DNA of 64,000 nucleotides from Imperialibacter roseus (GCF_032999765.1 NZ_CP136051.1:3448417-3512416), one strand, 5' to 3'; numbered from the stretch's first letter, positions 53,397-62,008 are shown. Made by a program: numbers and translations. The notes: generated by a model from the sequence alone, not told the origin.

Positions 53397-54731
53397 ATGA
53401 TTTCATTCAGAAACAAAATATGGTCACTACTAAACAACGGGATTGAGTTTGCTCTGGGCATAGGCCTGGTCGCAGCCATCACCCGGATGTATAGTACCGA
53501 AGACACAGGAGCCTGGTTCCTGTTCATCGCCATATTTGCTATGGCAGGCAGCCTCAGAGATGCCCTCATTCAGTCGGCCATGGTGAAAAGCACCGCTGGC
53601 ATAACTGGTAGCTCAGCCCACAGCTCGCTAAAGACCAACCTTACGGTGATGATCTCTTTTGAATTGGTTACAAGCCTCGTCATCGTTGTGGTAAGTTTAT
53701 TTCTGGGCACAATCCTTGGCAAGTTCCTCCTCTTCTACCCCTTGTATGCTATTCCGAATGCATGGTTTCGCTGGCAGGTATTTTACCTGAGAAGCCAATT
53801 GCAGATCAAAGAGATATTTATTACTAATCTACTTAACCTTTGCACCATCATCGTTTTGTTCGTTCTACTCTACCTGAACAAAGCGGAAGTCATTTACCTC
53901 GTGCCTACTATGGGAGCCGGGAGCATTGCAGGCGGCATTTTTGCCTCATTCTTCCTTCCTTACAGGCAAATCATCAAGGCGACCACGGCAAAGGAAAATC
54001 TGAAGCTTATTCGTCATTTTGGTTTTTTTGCCATGCTGCGGGAAGCTACCTCAGCGGTATCATCAAGAATTAGCCTGTTTTACTCCAGTGCGCTCCTTAG
54101 CCTGCAGCAAACGGCTTTCCTTGGGGTATCACAACGCTTTTCCCAAATCGCTCTTTTGCCCAACAACGCCTTCCAGTCTATCCTTTTTCCCAGCCTGGTA
54201 ATGCATGTGAACAAAGGCGACCTGAAAGCAGCCAAACACACATTCGAAGATTCTATTGCCCAGCTTCTGGCCTTCACCATTCCATTTGCAATAACTGGCG
54301 TTTTCTTATCGCCTTTTATTCTGGAATTGGTGAGTGGTCCAGAATATAGACAATCCTGGTCCATACTAGCCATTTACCTTCTGCTGGCTACCATCATAAC
54401 GCCTTTTGGCGCAGCCTTTGGCAGCATGGTGACTGCCATGGGAAAACCTCAGATGGCATTCCGCATTGTGCTGGTTAACAGCATATTGAATATCGGCATT
54501 GGCTACCTGCTCATGAGCGTCATTGGCCTGATGGGCGCCCCGCTTTCTATGGCCGTTACTGAGCTGGGAGGATTTATCTGGATTGGAACAATACTCAAAA
54601 AAGAGGCTGACATCAGCATCGTTTCCACATTTGCAAAAATTCCGGGTATCTACCTGAAAAGCACCGGAAAAGTGCTCGGGCTGCTGAAAAAGTCAGAGGC
54701 ACCCATAAAAACGACGGAGGTGATCAAATGA
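53397..54731 (+). CDS. Polysaccharide flippase (Wzx/MATE-like)
   Basis: I chose the ATG at 53397 (444 aa; an in-frame TTG is two codons upstream). The protein has about 12-14 helices with polar faces typical of the oligosaccharide flippase family (IEFALGIGLVAAITRMYSTE, AFGSMVTAMGKPQMAFRIVL). It moves lipid-linked repeat units across the inner membrane. It is 23 nt after the Wzy-like gene. Confidence 0.88.
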   Translation: MISFRNKIWSLLNNGIEFALGIGLVAAITRMYSTEDTGAWFLFIAIFAMAGSLRDALIQSAMVKSTAGITGSSAHSSLKTNLTVMISFELVTSLVIVVVSLFLGTILGKFLLFYPLYAIPNAWFRWQVFYLRSQLQIKEIFITNLLNLCTIIVLFVLLYLNKAEVIYLVPTMGAGSIAGGIFASFFLPYRQIIKATTAKENLKLIRHFGFFAMLREATSAVSSRISLFYSSALLSLQQTAFLGVSQRFSQIALLPNNAFQSILFPSLVMHVNKGDLKAAKHTFEDSIAQLLAFTIPFAITGVFLSPFILELVSGPEYRQSWSILAIYLLLATIITPFGAAFGSMVTAMGKPQMAFRIVLVNSILNIGIGYLLMSVIGLMGAPLSMAVTELGGFIWIGTILKKEADISIVSTFAKIPGIYLKSTGKVLGLLKKSEAPIKTTEVIK

Positions 54732-54790
54732 AGAAGCTAATAACGACTGCCGGATATGCCGTCTTCACTCTAAGACATAAAAGAATTTAG
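54728..54790 (+). CDS. Possible 20-aa micro-ORF between the flippase and a glycosyltransferase
   Basis: The ATG overlaps the flippase stop (ATGA). It encodes MKKLITTAGYAVFTLRHKRI and ends TAG two bases before the next ATG. It may be a translation-coupling leader, a remnant of a lost gene, or chance; no family is recognised. Confidence 0.3.
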   Translation: MKKLITTAGYAVFTLRHKRI

Positions 54791-54792
54791 CT

Positions 54793-55683
54793 ATGGATAT
54801 TTCGGTAATAATTGCGACCTATAACAGAAAGGATTCTCTAAAAGAAACCCTGGATGCACTTAGCCGCCAGAACTTCTGCCATCTGTCTTACGAGGTGATT
54901 GTGATCAACGATGGCTCCACCGACGGAACGGTTGAATTGCTTGAAGAATATTCGGTTTTTGGCACCATAGGCCTAAGATTCTTCAACCAACAAAACCAGG
55001 GGCCGGCTGCGGCACGGAATCTAGGGATTCAGTATGCAAAAGGAAGAATAGTCGCCTTCACTGACGACGACTGCATTCCTTCACAAAACTGGCTATGTAC
55101 GATTGATGCTCAATTTAAGAATAGCAACATAGTGGGTTTGCAGGGAAGCACTTTTACTGATAAAGACAAAATTACGCCTCTCACACACCAGATAGATAAT
55201 ACGCAGGGCAACAAAAGCGTTCCTACCTGTAACGCTGCCTACCTGAAGAGTGCTCTAGACGCCATTGACGGATTCGATACGGAATTTCCTTTTCCGCACA
55301 ACGAAGACGCCGACCTGGCCTGGAGAATACAAAAAACCGGAGAGATTGGATTCTGCGCTGATATGCTTGTATATCACCCACCCCGCATGGACACCTTTAC
55401 GAAGGTTTCCAAAAGGATGAAGATCATGGAGAGTGAGTTCCGCCTATTCTACAAGGACCCGGAAAGCTACCGGAAAAACAGAGGCACCTCACCCTGGCAA
55501 ATCATCTACTGGGAGGTAATGGTAAAGACACAATGGTATTACTTCAAAACAAGGTTTAAGTACCTGAAAAGACCGAAGCTGATGTTTCAGGGACTGGCCC
55601 TGACTTTCATTTGGTGGTGGGACCTGATCAGGTTTTATCCAAAGTTTTGGAATGCCAACAAAGTACATAAGAAAATGTTTTGA
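54793..55683 (+). CDS. Family 2 glycosyltransferase
   Basis: The 296-aa protein is a soluble-type GT-A enzyme: MDISVIIATYNRKDSLKETL, INDGSTDGTVELLEEY, the metal motif AFTDDDCIPSQNW, and the catalytic-side FPHNEDADLAWRIQKTG. A hydrophobic patch near the end (LMFQGLALTFIWWWDLIRFY) may attach it to the membrane. It ends the locus at a good terminator. Confidence 0.9.
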   Translation: MDISVIIATYNRKDSLKETLDALSRQNFCHLSYEVIVINDGSTDGTVELLEEYSVFGTIGLRFFNQQNQGPAAARNLGIQYAKGRIVAFTDDDCIPSQNWLCTIDAQFKNSNIVGLQGSTFTDKDKITPLTHQIDNTQGNKSVPTCNAAYLKSALDAIDGFDTEFPFPHNEDADLAWRIQKTGEIGFCADMLVYHPPRMDTFTKVSKRMKIMESEFRLFYKDPESYRKNRGTSPWQIIYWEVMVKTQWYYFKTRFKYLKRPKLMFQGLALTFIWWWDLIRFYPKFWNANKVHKKMF

Positions 55684-55706
55684 GTGGTTTTAGAGTAGGT
55701 TTGGGG

Positions 55707-55738
55707 AAAAGGCACCTCATTTTGAGCGTGCCTTTTTT
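55707..55738 (+). terminator. Intrinsic terminator at the end of the exopolysaccharide locus
   Basis: AAAAGGCAC and GTGCCTTTT pair perfectly around a 12-nt loop, and the T-run continues. Confidence 0.85.
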
Positions 55739-55792
55739 ATTTTGAATTTTGTATCTTGATGCTGCAATGCTGAGATACAATACTGACATATA

Positions 55793-56437
55793 ATGCTTAG
55801 ATATTTTTTTTATAGTCTGCTTACAACACTTTTTCTTATCGGTTTTACCTGCCATTCCCAGCCTCGGTGGACTGTGCTGGAGGAACTTAACGGCATTACG
55901 CTCTACGAGTCAGACCAAAAATGCGACACACTGAGGAATTTCATGGCCGTTTTCACAGTACCGGCCAGCGTCAAAACATGCGTCAACATCCTGTACAATA
56001 ACGAATTCCATACCGACTTCATGGATGGTATGAAGAGCAGCGAGCTTATAAAATATCACCACGAAAAGTTACTTGTCTTCTATCAGGTGATCGATTTGCC
56101 ATGGCCGATTCCCAACCGTGACATGGTAACCCTGGCTACTTTCGAACACACGCCCGACTTCAAAACTGTGACAGTGAACCTCCGGTCGTCGCCTGAAGAA
56201 AAAGCACCCACTTCTATGACCAGAGTGAACGTACCTGAACGGGAATGGAGCTTCTCCAAAAATGGAGAGTTTTCAACTCACGTAACCTACACCTACCGTA
56301 CCAATCCCAGCCATTTTCCTTCATTGCTGGAAGATACCTTCACCATCGACGGCCCTATGAAAATGATGAGCGGATTCAAAGACCTGGCTACTAAAGAAAG
56401 CCGCACACCAGTAAATTTGGTTTGGATCAGGGATTGA
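55793..56437 (+). CDS. Secreted START-like lipid-binding domain protein
   Basis: The 214-aa protein has a signal peptide (cut near CHSQ), then a START-like fold: LNGITLYESDQKCDTLRNFM, TVPASVKTCVNILYNNEFHT, and YQVIDLPWPIPNRDMVTLAT. START domains bind lipids or sterols in a deep pocket; bacterial secreted forms have no set function. It is 109 bp after the exopolysaccharide locus and followed by the repeat region, so it is probably a separate unit. Confidence 0.8.
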   Translation: MLRYFFYSLLTTLFLIGFTCHSQPRWTVLEELNGITLYESDQKCDTLRNFMAVFTVPASVKTCVNILYNNEFHTDFMDGMKSSELIKYHHEKLLVFYQVIDLPWPIPNRDMVTLATFEHTPDFKTVTVNLRSSPEEKAPTSMTRVNVPEREWSFSKNGEFSTHVTYTYRTNPSHFPSLLEDTFTIDGPMKMMSGFKDLATKESRTPVNLVWIRD

Positions 56438-56660
56438 AACGCAGGTGTCGGCAAGACCGCTTGGCAGGATGGGGCTGGCTCAGGGGTGCCCGGCTTAGGG
56501 GTGCCCGGCTTAGGGGTGCCCGGCTTAGGGCTTGAAAGGTAGCTATCGGCACGGCTACAACATACAAGGCCTGTAGTCGTCAGGTGTCGGCACGGCCAAT
56601 TAGCCTCTCTGAAAGAGCCGTCAGACACCGGGGGGCTACGGTTTTCCGTCTCCATACTTC
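56438..56660. repeat. Dispersed intergenic repeat, locus 1, with 3.3-copy minisatellite
   Basis: The 15-bp unit AGGGGTGCCCGGCTT repeats at 56482-56530, followed by CTTGAAA. A hairpin-prone core at 56582-56633 (GGTGTCGGCACGGCC ... GAGCCGTCAGACACC) follows. Both parts recur at 60876-61077. Confidence 0.8.
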
Positions 56661-56974
56661 CGCCATTTACTATTCCTCAAAAGGAGCTTCATGGCCACAA
56701 AGGCACGAAGACACCAAGGATGCACACAATCTTTCTGGTCGGCCGAAGCTTTAGCGAAGGTGGGTCGTCCGCCGAAGCTTTAGCGTAGTCGGGATTGTCC
56801 CTGGATTTACCCTCACACCAGACTACTCATACCTCAGCGAATCCATAATTAACCTATGGTTTTAACCAAACTTCCATTCAAAACCTTAAATTGCATTAGA
56901 AAGAGATGAGCAGGGTTATTTGAGATCATGATCAATAGCCGCAATCAGAAAGACAAATATCTCTAAAAGAACAA
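56661..56974. other. Intergenic region without a gene
   Basis: I see no gene. It contains CCACAAAGGCACGAAGACAC-type text near 56694 and two copies of CCGAAGCTTTAGCG (56743 and 56773), which look like more short dispersed repeats. The right part is AT-rich and probably holds the promoter of the next pair. Confidence 0.5.
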
Positions 56975-57187
56975 ATGCCAACCTCTACTCAAAAGAAAAA
57001 GCGAATCACCATTATGGACTCATTCGAGCAAATGAACGAATCCGACATCCAGGAAATGGCTGCTACCTCTCCATATGAGCGAATCAAAAACACGGTTGAC
57101 TTAACACTGAGAGCTTATGGGATCACAAGGGCCCAGCTTTCGAAAAGGGGGCATCCTACGAGGGTTGAGATCACCAGGAACGAATGA
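56975..57187 (+). CDS. Small basic protein paired with the nucleotidyltransferase
   Basis: The 70-aa protein (or about 57 aa from the ATG 57014) is not recognised. It is polar, with a helix YERIKNTVDLTLRAYGITRA and a basic end. Its stop overlaps the ATG of the nucleotidyltransferase gene (ATGA), so the two are a coupled pair, possibly of toxin-antitoxin type. Confidence 0.55.
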   Translation: MPTSTQKKKRITIMDSFEQMNESDIQEMAATSPYERIKNTVDLTLRAYGITRAQLSKRGHPTRVEITRNE

Positions 57188-57657
57188 ATCTTTTTGTAGA
57201 GTCGCATCAAAAGTTACTCCAACTGCTAAGAAAGGCTGAAGTAGATTTTATCATTATTGGTGGCTACTCCGTCATTTTTCACGGATATGCTAGAACAACC
57301 GGCGATATCGACATTTGGCTAAAGCCCGATAATGTCAATAAAGCCAAACTGCTACAGGCACTCAGATGGTATGGCATAGAAGAAGACTCCCTGGGGGAAC
57401 TGAACCAATTAGATTTCGCCAAGACAGTTTTCTTTAAGATTGGTGACGTACCAGAGCGGATCGATTTTCTTACCAAAATCAACCTTATTGACTACGAAAC
57501 AGCGAATAGAGAAAAAGTACTGGCCAATCTGGACGACATAACGATTCCCTTTCTGCACCTCAACCACCTCATCTTGTCGAAATTGAATACCGGACGTCCA
57601 CAGGATCAGGCAGATATAGAAATGCTTCAAAAGATTCAAAAGAATAAGAAAAACTAA
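57184..57657 (+). CDS. Nucleotidyltransferase fold protein (AbiEii / DUF6036-like)
   Basis: The 157-aa protein has the pol-beta-type signature: IIIGGYSVIFHGYARTTGDI followed by DIWL, i.e. GG then T-x-D-x-D at about residues 24-45. A third acidic position follows near RIDFL. Relatives include AbiEii-type toxins and DUF6036 proteins. With the small upstream partner it could be a toxin-antitoxin pair; function is not shown. Confidence 0.75.
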   Translation: MNLFVESHQKLLQLLRKAEVDFIIIGGYSVIFHGYARTTGDIDIWLKPDNVNKAKLLQALRWYGIEEDSLGELNQLDFAKTVFFKIGDVPERIDFLTKINLIDYETANREKVLANLDDITIPFLHLNHLILSKLNTGRPQDQADIEMLQKIQKNKKN

Positions 57658-57661
57658 TAAT

Positions 57662-57883
57662 ATGTCATTTCAAGCTTATATCGACAATATCAAAACCAAA
57701 ACGAGCAAGAGCCCCGAAGATTTTAAGAAAGAGCTGGAGGGCGACGGCTTACTGTTGCCTGATATGAAAGCCACTGATTTGGTCAGCTGGTTAAAACAGA
57801 CCTATGAGCTTGGCCACGGGCACTCCATGGCCATTTGGGCAGTGTTTAAATCGAAGGGCTGGGTGGCTTCCCCAAAAAAATAA
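57662..57883 (+). CDS. DUF4287 domain protein
   Basis: The 73-aa protein matches DUF4287: FQAYIDNIKTKTSKSPEDFK and LGHGHSMAIWAVFKSKGW. Its function is unknown. It is 4 nt after the nucleotidyltransferase and probably in the same transcript. Confidence 0.85.
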   Translation: MSFQAYIDNIKTKTSKSPEDFKKELEGDGLLLPDMKATDLVSWLKQTYELGHGHSMAIWAVFKSKGWVASPKK

Positions 57884-57917
57884 GACTTTTGGACACGCCC
57901 AACTACAGGTAGTATCT

Positions 57918-57945
57918 GATTGTCGGACTGTCTGACTGTCCGATT
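57918..57945. repeat. CTGACTGTCCGA-type repeat, downstream of the permease gene
   Basis: CTGACTGTCCGA at 57932-57943 is preceded by the related GTCGGACTGT. The same 12-mer occurs twice at 60735-60762, on the other side of the permease gene. Confidence 0.6.
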
Positions 57946-57992
57946 GTGCAACTCAATTCACTTTCGCACTCCTAGCTCTCCCGCTCTCCCCC

Positions 57993-60614
57993 TTACTCAT
58001 ACCTCAAACTATCCGATGGGTTCGCCGTTGCCGCCCTGAACGCCTGCAAACCCACCATGGCAAACGCCAGCATGATGAAAAACACGGATGGCAGCACATA
58101 CGTCAAAGCCCCGGGTATGATGTGGTACTCAAAGTTGGCCAACCATTCGCCGATGGCATAGATGCTCAAAGGAACAGTCACTACTATGGCAATACCCACC
58201 ATCACCACAAACTGGCGGCTCAGCAGCCCCAAAATGCCCTGGTTGCTGGCTCCCAGCACCTTGCGGATCCCAATCTCTTTGGTACGGCGCTGCACTTCAA
58301 TAGCGGCCAGCCCCAGCAAGCCAATGCAGGAAATCATGATCGCCAGCACTGAAAATACTCTGAAGATTTTGAACATGCTGTACTCCTCTTTGTAGAGTGC
58401 ATCGATGCGGTCGTCGAGAAAGCGGTAATGGAAGATGCTGGCTGGCGCTACCTCCTGCACAAAATTTTCGAGGTAAGCCACCGTCTGTGGCACATTCTCT
58501 GCGTCTATTTCCACCAGCATATAGCCTGTCCACCACGGTTTGTACTCGATCACCAGCGGTTCTACCTCCCTGTGTAGGGAGTAGTAATGAATATCGTCGA
58601 TCATGCCGATAATAGGCCCTCGCTCATTCCTTGTCATTTGCTCGGCCATTTCTCCCACGGGGTTTTCTATCCCCCACAGGTCAGCCAGCTTTTTGTTGAT
58701 GATGTAGACACCTCCCGTGTCAGCTTTCGGCTGAAATGTGCGCCCCGACAGCAGCTCAATGTCCAGGGTGCTGAGAAAGCCCTCATCTACCCGCAGCACA
58801 TTGACCGAAGGATAGTCGGCATCCGGATCCATGGAGGCCAGACGGAAGCCCTCCACACTCAGCTGGTCACCCATCAGGTTCGACGACAGGCTCACATCCT
58901 CAATGGCGGGGTTTTGCTTCAGCCGGGCAAACAGGCTCTCCCTGTTTTCCACCAGCTGCTCTTTCATTTTGCCGTAGGTTTTCACTGCCACCACATGACT
59001 GGCGGAAAAGCCCAGGTCTTTGTCTCGCACAAAGTTCATTTGCTCCGTTACCGCTACCGTGCTGATGATAATGAACAGCGACAGCACAAACTGGAACACC
59101 ACCAGCCCTTTGCGGAAACCCGATACACCACTGGTGCGGGCATCCCGCTTGGCGGAAAGGGCTTTGGTTGCCGTAAAACCGGACACCACCAGCGCAGGGT
59201 ACGCCCCGGCCAGCAGGCCAATCAACAACACAATGCCCGCCACAAAGGCCAGGTATTTCAGCTCCAGCAGTTGTACGGCCTCAATGCCTGAGCCCGCCAG
59301 GGAATTGTAAAACGGCATAGCAATGGCGCAAAGCACCAAAGCTACGAGCGCCGACAGCGCCGACGTAAGCATGCTCTCGCCAAGGAACTGCTGCAATAGC
59401 TGTCCCCGTTTGGCACCCATCACCTTGCGCATGCCTATCTCCTTGATGCGGCGCATGGAGATGGTGACGAAGATATTGACAAAGTTGACGCAGGCGATGA
59501 TAGTAATGAACACTGCCAGCGTGATGAAAATATAGATATAAGTAGCGCTGGAGTTAGGGCCCATCTCCTGAATCTTGTTTGACTGCAGGTGGATGTCGGT
59601 CAGCGGCATAAGCTCGTAGAAGAAATTTTCCGCCTTTACCTCTGCCATTCCTTCTTCTGTAATTTGCCTGTAGTCGATTTGAAAGTCGAGCATTTTGGTC
59701 ATGGCGCTTTCGGCTTGCTGCTGGTTGTCGAACAACACATAGGTGTACATAACCATCCAGCCTTTGTTACTGTACCAGTCGGCATCTACCCATTTCATAA
59801 AAGTGGGCATGGAAACCAGTAGCTCGGCTTTAATATGAGAGTTGGCTGGCAGGTCTTTGATCACGCCGGTCACTTCAAACTTATCGCTCTCATTCAGCTC
59901 GATGGTTTGGCCAACCGGGTTGTCTGTTCCAAACACTTTTTTCGCCAGCGACTCGGTAAGAAGAGTGGTGCCGGGCCGGGTGAGGGCGCCTTCGGCAGTG
60001 CCGTTTACAAACTGGTAGTCAAACATATCAATGGCTGATTGATCGGCCAGGTACACATGCTCTACGTCGAAGAAGTCTTCGCCCACATTGAGCACAGTAA
60101 GCTCCCCGCCAAAGTCTGCAAAGCGGCAAAACTCCTTCACCTCCGGCATATAGGCTTTAAAAGCCTCTCCCTGGGTAGGCGACGACTTGGCCCAGGTGGT
60201 AGCGGCCAGGCGGTAGATATTGTCATGCTTGGGATAGGCTTTATCAAAGCTCAGCTCTTTGTCCACATGCAGGAAGATCATCAAGCTAACGGCGATACCA
60301 ACAGATAAGCCAACGATGTTAGCCAGTGTATACAGCTTTTGGCGGGCCATGTTGCGGCCGGCGATTTTGAGGTAATGGGTGATCATAGTCATTTGATTAG
60401 TCTTTATTTGAGTTTTCCTTATTCGTGCATTGTACATTCTCAGGAACATGAGCCCGTTGACTACATATAGCCAACTAGCCTTCCTCGCTCCATTTTCCTC
60501 CACCCAGCGGTCAAACAGCTCGAGCAAATCGCCACGAATCTCGTTGGCGTATTCCCCACTGCAGTACCAGTCGAGCAGGCGATTGATCCATTGAGGTGGT
60601 TGTTGTTGTTTCAT
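57993..60614 (-). CDS. ABC transporter permease with permease prefix domain (MacB/FtsX type)
   Basis: The 873-aa protein starts with a cytoplasmic prefix domain of about 70 residues (PPQWINRLLDWYCSGEYANE). A MacB-like permease then begins (YLKIAGRNMARQKLYTLANI) with helix, periplasmic core (about 120-345), three helices (345-500), a second periplasmic part, and a final FtsX block (RRTKEIGIRKVLGASNQG). No ATPase gene is adjacent, so it must share one. In Bacteroidota such permeases are commonly paired with PadR regulators, as here at 61425-61760. The substrate is unknown. Confidence 0.9.
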   Translation of the reverse strand: MKQQQPPQWINRLLDWYCSGEYANEIRGDLLELFDRWVEENGARKASWLYVVNGLMFLRMYNARIRKTQIKTNQMTMITHYLKIAGRNMARQKLYTLANIVGLSVGIAVSLMIFLHVDKELSFDKAYPKHDNIYRLAATTWAKSSPTQGEAFKAYMPEVKEFCRFADFGGELTVLNVGEDFFDVEHVYLADQSAIDMFDYQFVNGTAEGALTRPGTTLLTESLAKKVFGTDNPVGQTIELNESDKFEVTGVIKDLPANSHIKAELLVSMPTFMKWVDADWYSNKGWMVMYTYVLFDNQQQAESAMTKMLDFQIDYRQITEEGMAEVKAENFFYELMPLTDIHLQSNKIQEMGPNSSATYIYIFITLAVFITIIACVNFVNIFVTISMRRIKEIGMRKVMGAKRGQLLQQFLGESMLTSALSALVALVLCAIAMPFYNSLAGSGIEAVQLLELKYLAFVAGIVLLIGLLAGAYPALVVSGFTATKALSAKRDARTSGVSGFRKGLVVFQFVLSLFIIISTVAVTEQMNFVRDKDLGFSASHVVAVKTYGKMKEQLVENRESLFARLKQNPAIEDVSLSSNLMGDQLSVEGFRLASMDPDADYPSVNVLRVDEGFLSTLDIELLSGRTFQPKADTGGVYIINKKLADLWGIENPVGEMAEQMTRNERGPIIGMIDDIHYYSLHREVEPLVIEYKPWWTGYMLVEIDAENVPQTVAYLENFVQEVAPASIFHYRFLDDRIDALYKEEYSMFKIFRVFSVLAIMISCIGLLGLAAIEVQRRTKEIGIRKVLGASNQGILGLLSRQFVVMVGIAIVVTVPLSIYAIGEWLANFEYHIIPGALTYVLPSVFFIMLAFAMVGLQAFRAATANPSDSLRYE

Positions 60615-60734
60615 GCTTTTTATTTTCCCGCAGGCTCATTTTTTTGTGTCTCGCAAATCCCCGTGAGGGGGAAGCACTAAGGCGCAAAGTCTTCAGTCTC
60701 TCAGTCTTGTTTACTTTACTGCGTTAGAGACTCT

Positions 60735-60770
60735 CTGACTGTCCGACTCTCTGACTGTCCGACAGTCCGA
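60735..60770. repeat. CTGACTGTCCGA repeats, upstream of the permease gene
   Basis: The 12-mer occurs at 60735-60746 and 60751-60762, followed by a variant GACAGTCCGAC. Confidence 0.65.
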
Positions 60771-60791
60771 CTTTCTCTTGTAACCAATTTT

Positions 60792-60880
60792 GTTCCCGGT
60801 TGTGTCTTCACGCCGGGCTTTCACGCATCTCAAGGATGGGGCTTCACCGCCGTCCTTATTCTATTTCGCCCCTTCAGGGG
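60792..60880. repeat. Direct repeat X, copy 1
   Basis: This segment (CCCGGTTGTGTCTTCACGCC ... CTCAAGGATGGGGCTTCACC) is about 85% identical by eye to 61122-61209. At its end, AGGG leads into the minisatellite. Confidence 0.85.
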
Positions 60881-60969
60881 CGCCCGGCTTAGGGGCGCCC
60901 GGCTTAGGGGCGCCCGGCTTAGGGGTGCCCGGCTTAGGGGTGCCCGGCTTAGGGGTGCCCGGCTCAGGG
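60876..60969. repeat. 15-bp minisatellite, six copies
   Basis: Six head-to-tail copies of AGGGGYGCCCGGCTT: three with C at the variable base, then three with T, the last ending in CTC. It is followed by CTTGAAA, as at locus 1. Confidence 0.95.
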
Positions 60970-61026
60970 CTTGAAATCAGGTACCGGATCGGCTACCCCG
61001 TAAAGGCAGTCGAAACCAGGTTCGTT

Positions 61027-61077
61027 AGGTGTCGGCACGGCCAACTAGCCACCCTGAAAGAGCCGTCAGACACCGGG
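61027..61077. repeat. Hairpin-prone core repeat, locus 2
   Basis: This is nearly identical to 56582-56633. GGTGTCGGCACGGC and GCCGTCAGACACC can pair to form a long imperfect stem. Confidence 0.8.
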
Positions 61078-61121
61078 TGTTACCGTTATCGTCTCCTTGC
61101 CTTCACTGTTTCAAACTCTTT

Positions 61122-61209
61122 GCTCCCGGCTGTGTCTTCACACCGGGCTTCACACATCTCAAGGATGGGGCTTCACCGCCATCCTTTTTTTATTACGCCC
61201 CTGCAGGGC
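61122..61209. repeat. Direct repeat X, copy 2 (without minisatellite)
   Basis: Homologous to 60792-60880. Here AGGG joins CTTGAAA directly, so the minisatellite appears as an expansion inside copy 1. Confidence 0.85.
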
Positions 61210-61216
61210 TTGAAAC

Positions 61217-61449
61217 CCAGAGTCACTCTCCCACCCTTCACTTCCGTCTCCCGTCTTCGGTCTTCAAACTTCCGTCTCCCGTCTCCTCACTCAGTTACCA
61301 TTCCCCCCACTCTCAACTTCTTCTACCAACCCGGCGGCTGAAGGCTCCCTGCCCACTTACCATCCCCACCGTACCGACGCCTCCGCAGCTATCTCCCGTC
61401 TTCGGTCTTCAAACTTCCGTCTCCTCACTTCCCCCCCTCCCAAATCACC
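61217..61449. repeat. Pyrimidine-rich tract with a 32-bp direct repeat
   Basis: The plus strand is strongly C/T-rich. A perfect 32-bp repeat beginning CTCCCGTCTTCGGTCTTC occurs at 61248-61279 and 61393-61424. The tract reaches the end of the PadR gene. Confidence 0.8.
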
Positions 61450-61760
61450 TTCGGAATATCACTCCACATCCCATTCCTCAACTCTCTGGCCTCGTTGATT
61501 ACGTTTTTGCCATAAGCTGTTAATTCGAAAAGCCTCTTCGTACGCCCTCCTCTCTCCTCAGTGGCTCCGCCCATTTCAGATTGTAGAAAGCCTTTCTCCT
61601 GCAGCCGGATCAGCGTGGAGTGCACGGTGCTGATGGTAGCCGAGCGCCCGGTACGGTTTTCTATTTCATCTTTGATCGACAGGCCATAAGCCTCGGGGTA
61701 CAGCACCCCCACCGCCAGCAGGCAGAGCTCTTCAAATTCTCCTATGGAAGTTCCTTTCAT
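61425..61760 (-). CDS. PadR family transcriptional regulator
   Basis: The 111-aa protein has the PadR winged helix: EFEELCLLAVGVLYPEAYGL, ISTVHSTLIRLQEKGFLQSE and GGRTKRLFELTAYGKN. It lacks a long C-terminal dimerisation domain, as in the short PadR subgroup. In this phylum short PadR genes commonly precede prefix-domain ABC permeases; here the permease follows on the same strand, but about 810 bp away across a repeat region. Confidence 0.9.
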   Translation of the reverse strand: MKGTSIGEFEELCLLAVGVLYPEAYGLSIKDEIENRTGRSATISTVHSTLIRLQEKGFLQSEMGGATEERGGRTKRLFELTAYGKNVINEARELRNGMWSDIPKVIWEGGK

Positions 61761-62008
61761 GACAATGGTTTACGTCAAAGGTAATTATTAGTTTCGATTT
61801 TGCCGATATAATGAAAAAAGTTTTACAGTTTCATTGATTCGCAGAGGCTACACCGAGCCAATACGTGCCCATAGGATATGTACTTGATAAAGTGTACATT
61901 TATGTAGGGAAAAAAATTATCTGAATATATATAAATAATATCCTTTTAAAGAAAAAAATAGCATTGGCATCTAAAAGTTCAGCGTATTAATTAAATTACT
62001 TAGCTAGT
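61761..62008. other. AT-rich intergenic region between divergent genes
   Basis: No gene is visible. The base composition becomes clearly AT-richer from about 61890 (ATATATATAAATAATATCC-like text), at the approach to the TIGR04141-like gene. It should hold promoters for both divergent genes. Confidence 0.5.

Noticed and set aside
58587-59291. A 234-residue frame opposite the ABC permease
   Set aside because: It is an antisense shadow of the permease coding sequence with no recognisable motif.
60876-60969. Possible CRISPR array
   Set aside because: The units are head-to-tail with no spacers and no cas genes are near.
60790-61341. A 183-residue open frame with collagen-like GAPGLG repeats
   Set aside because: The repeats are the 15-bp minisatellite read in frame; the frame crosses unrelated intergenic repeats and has no family resemblance.
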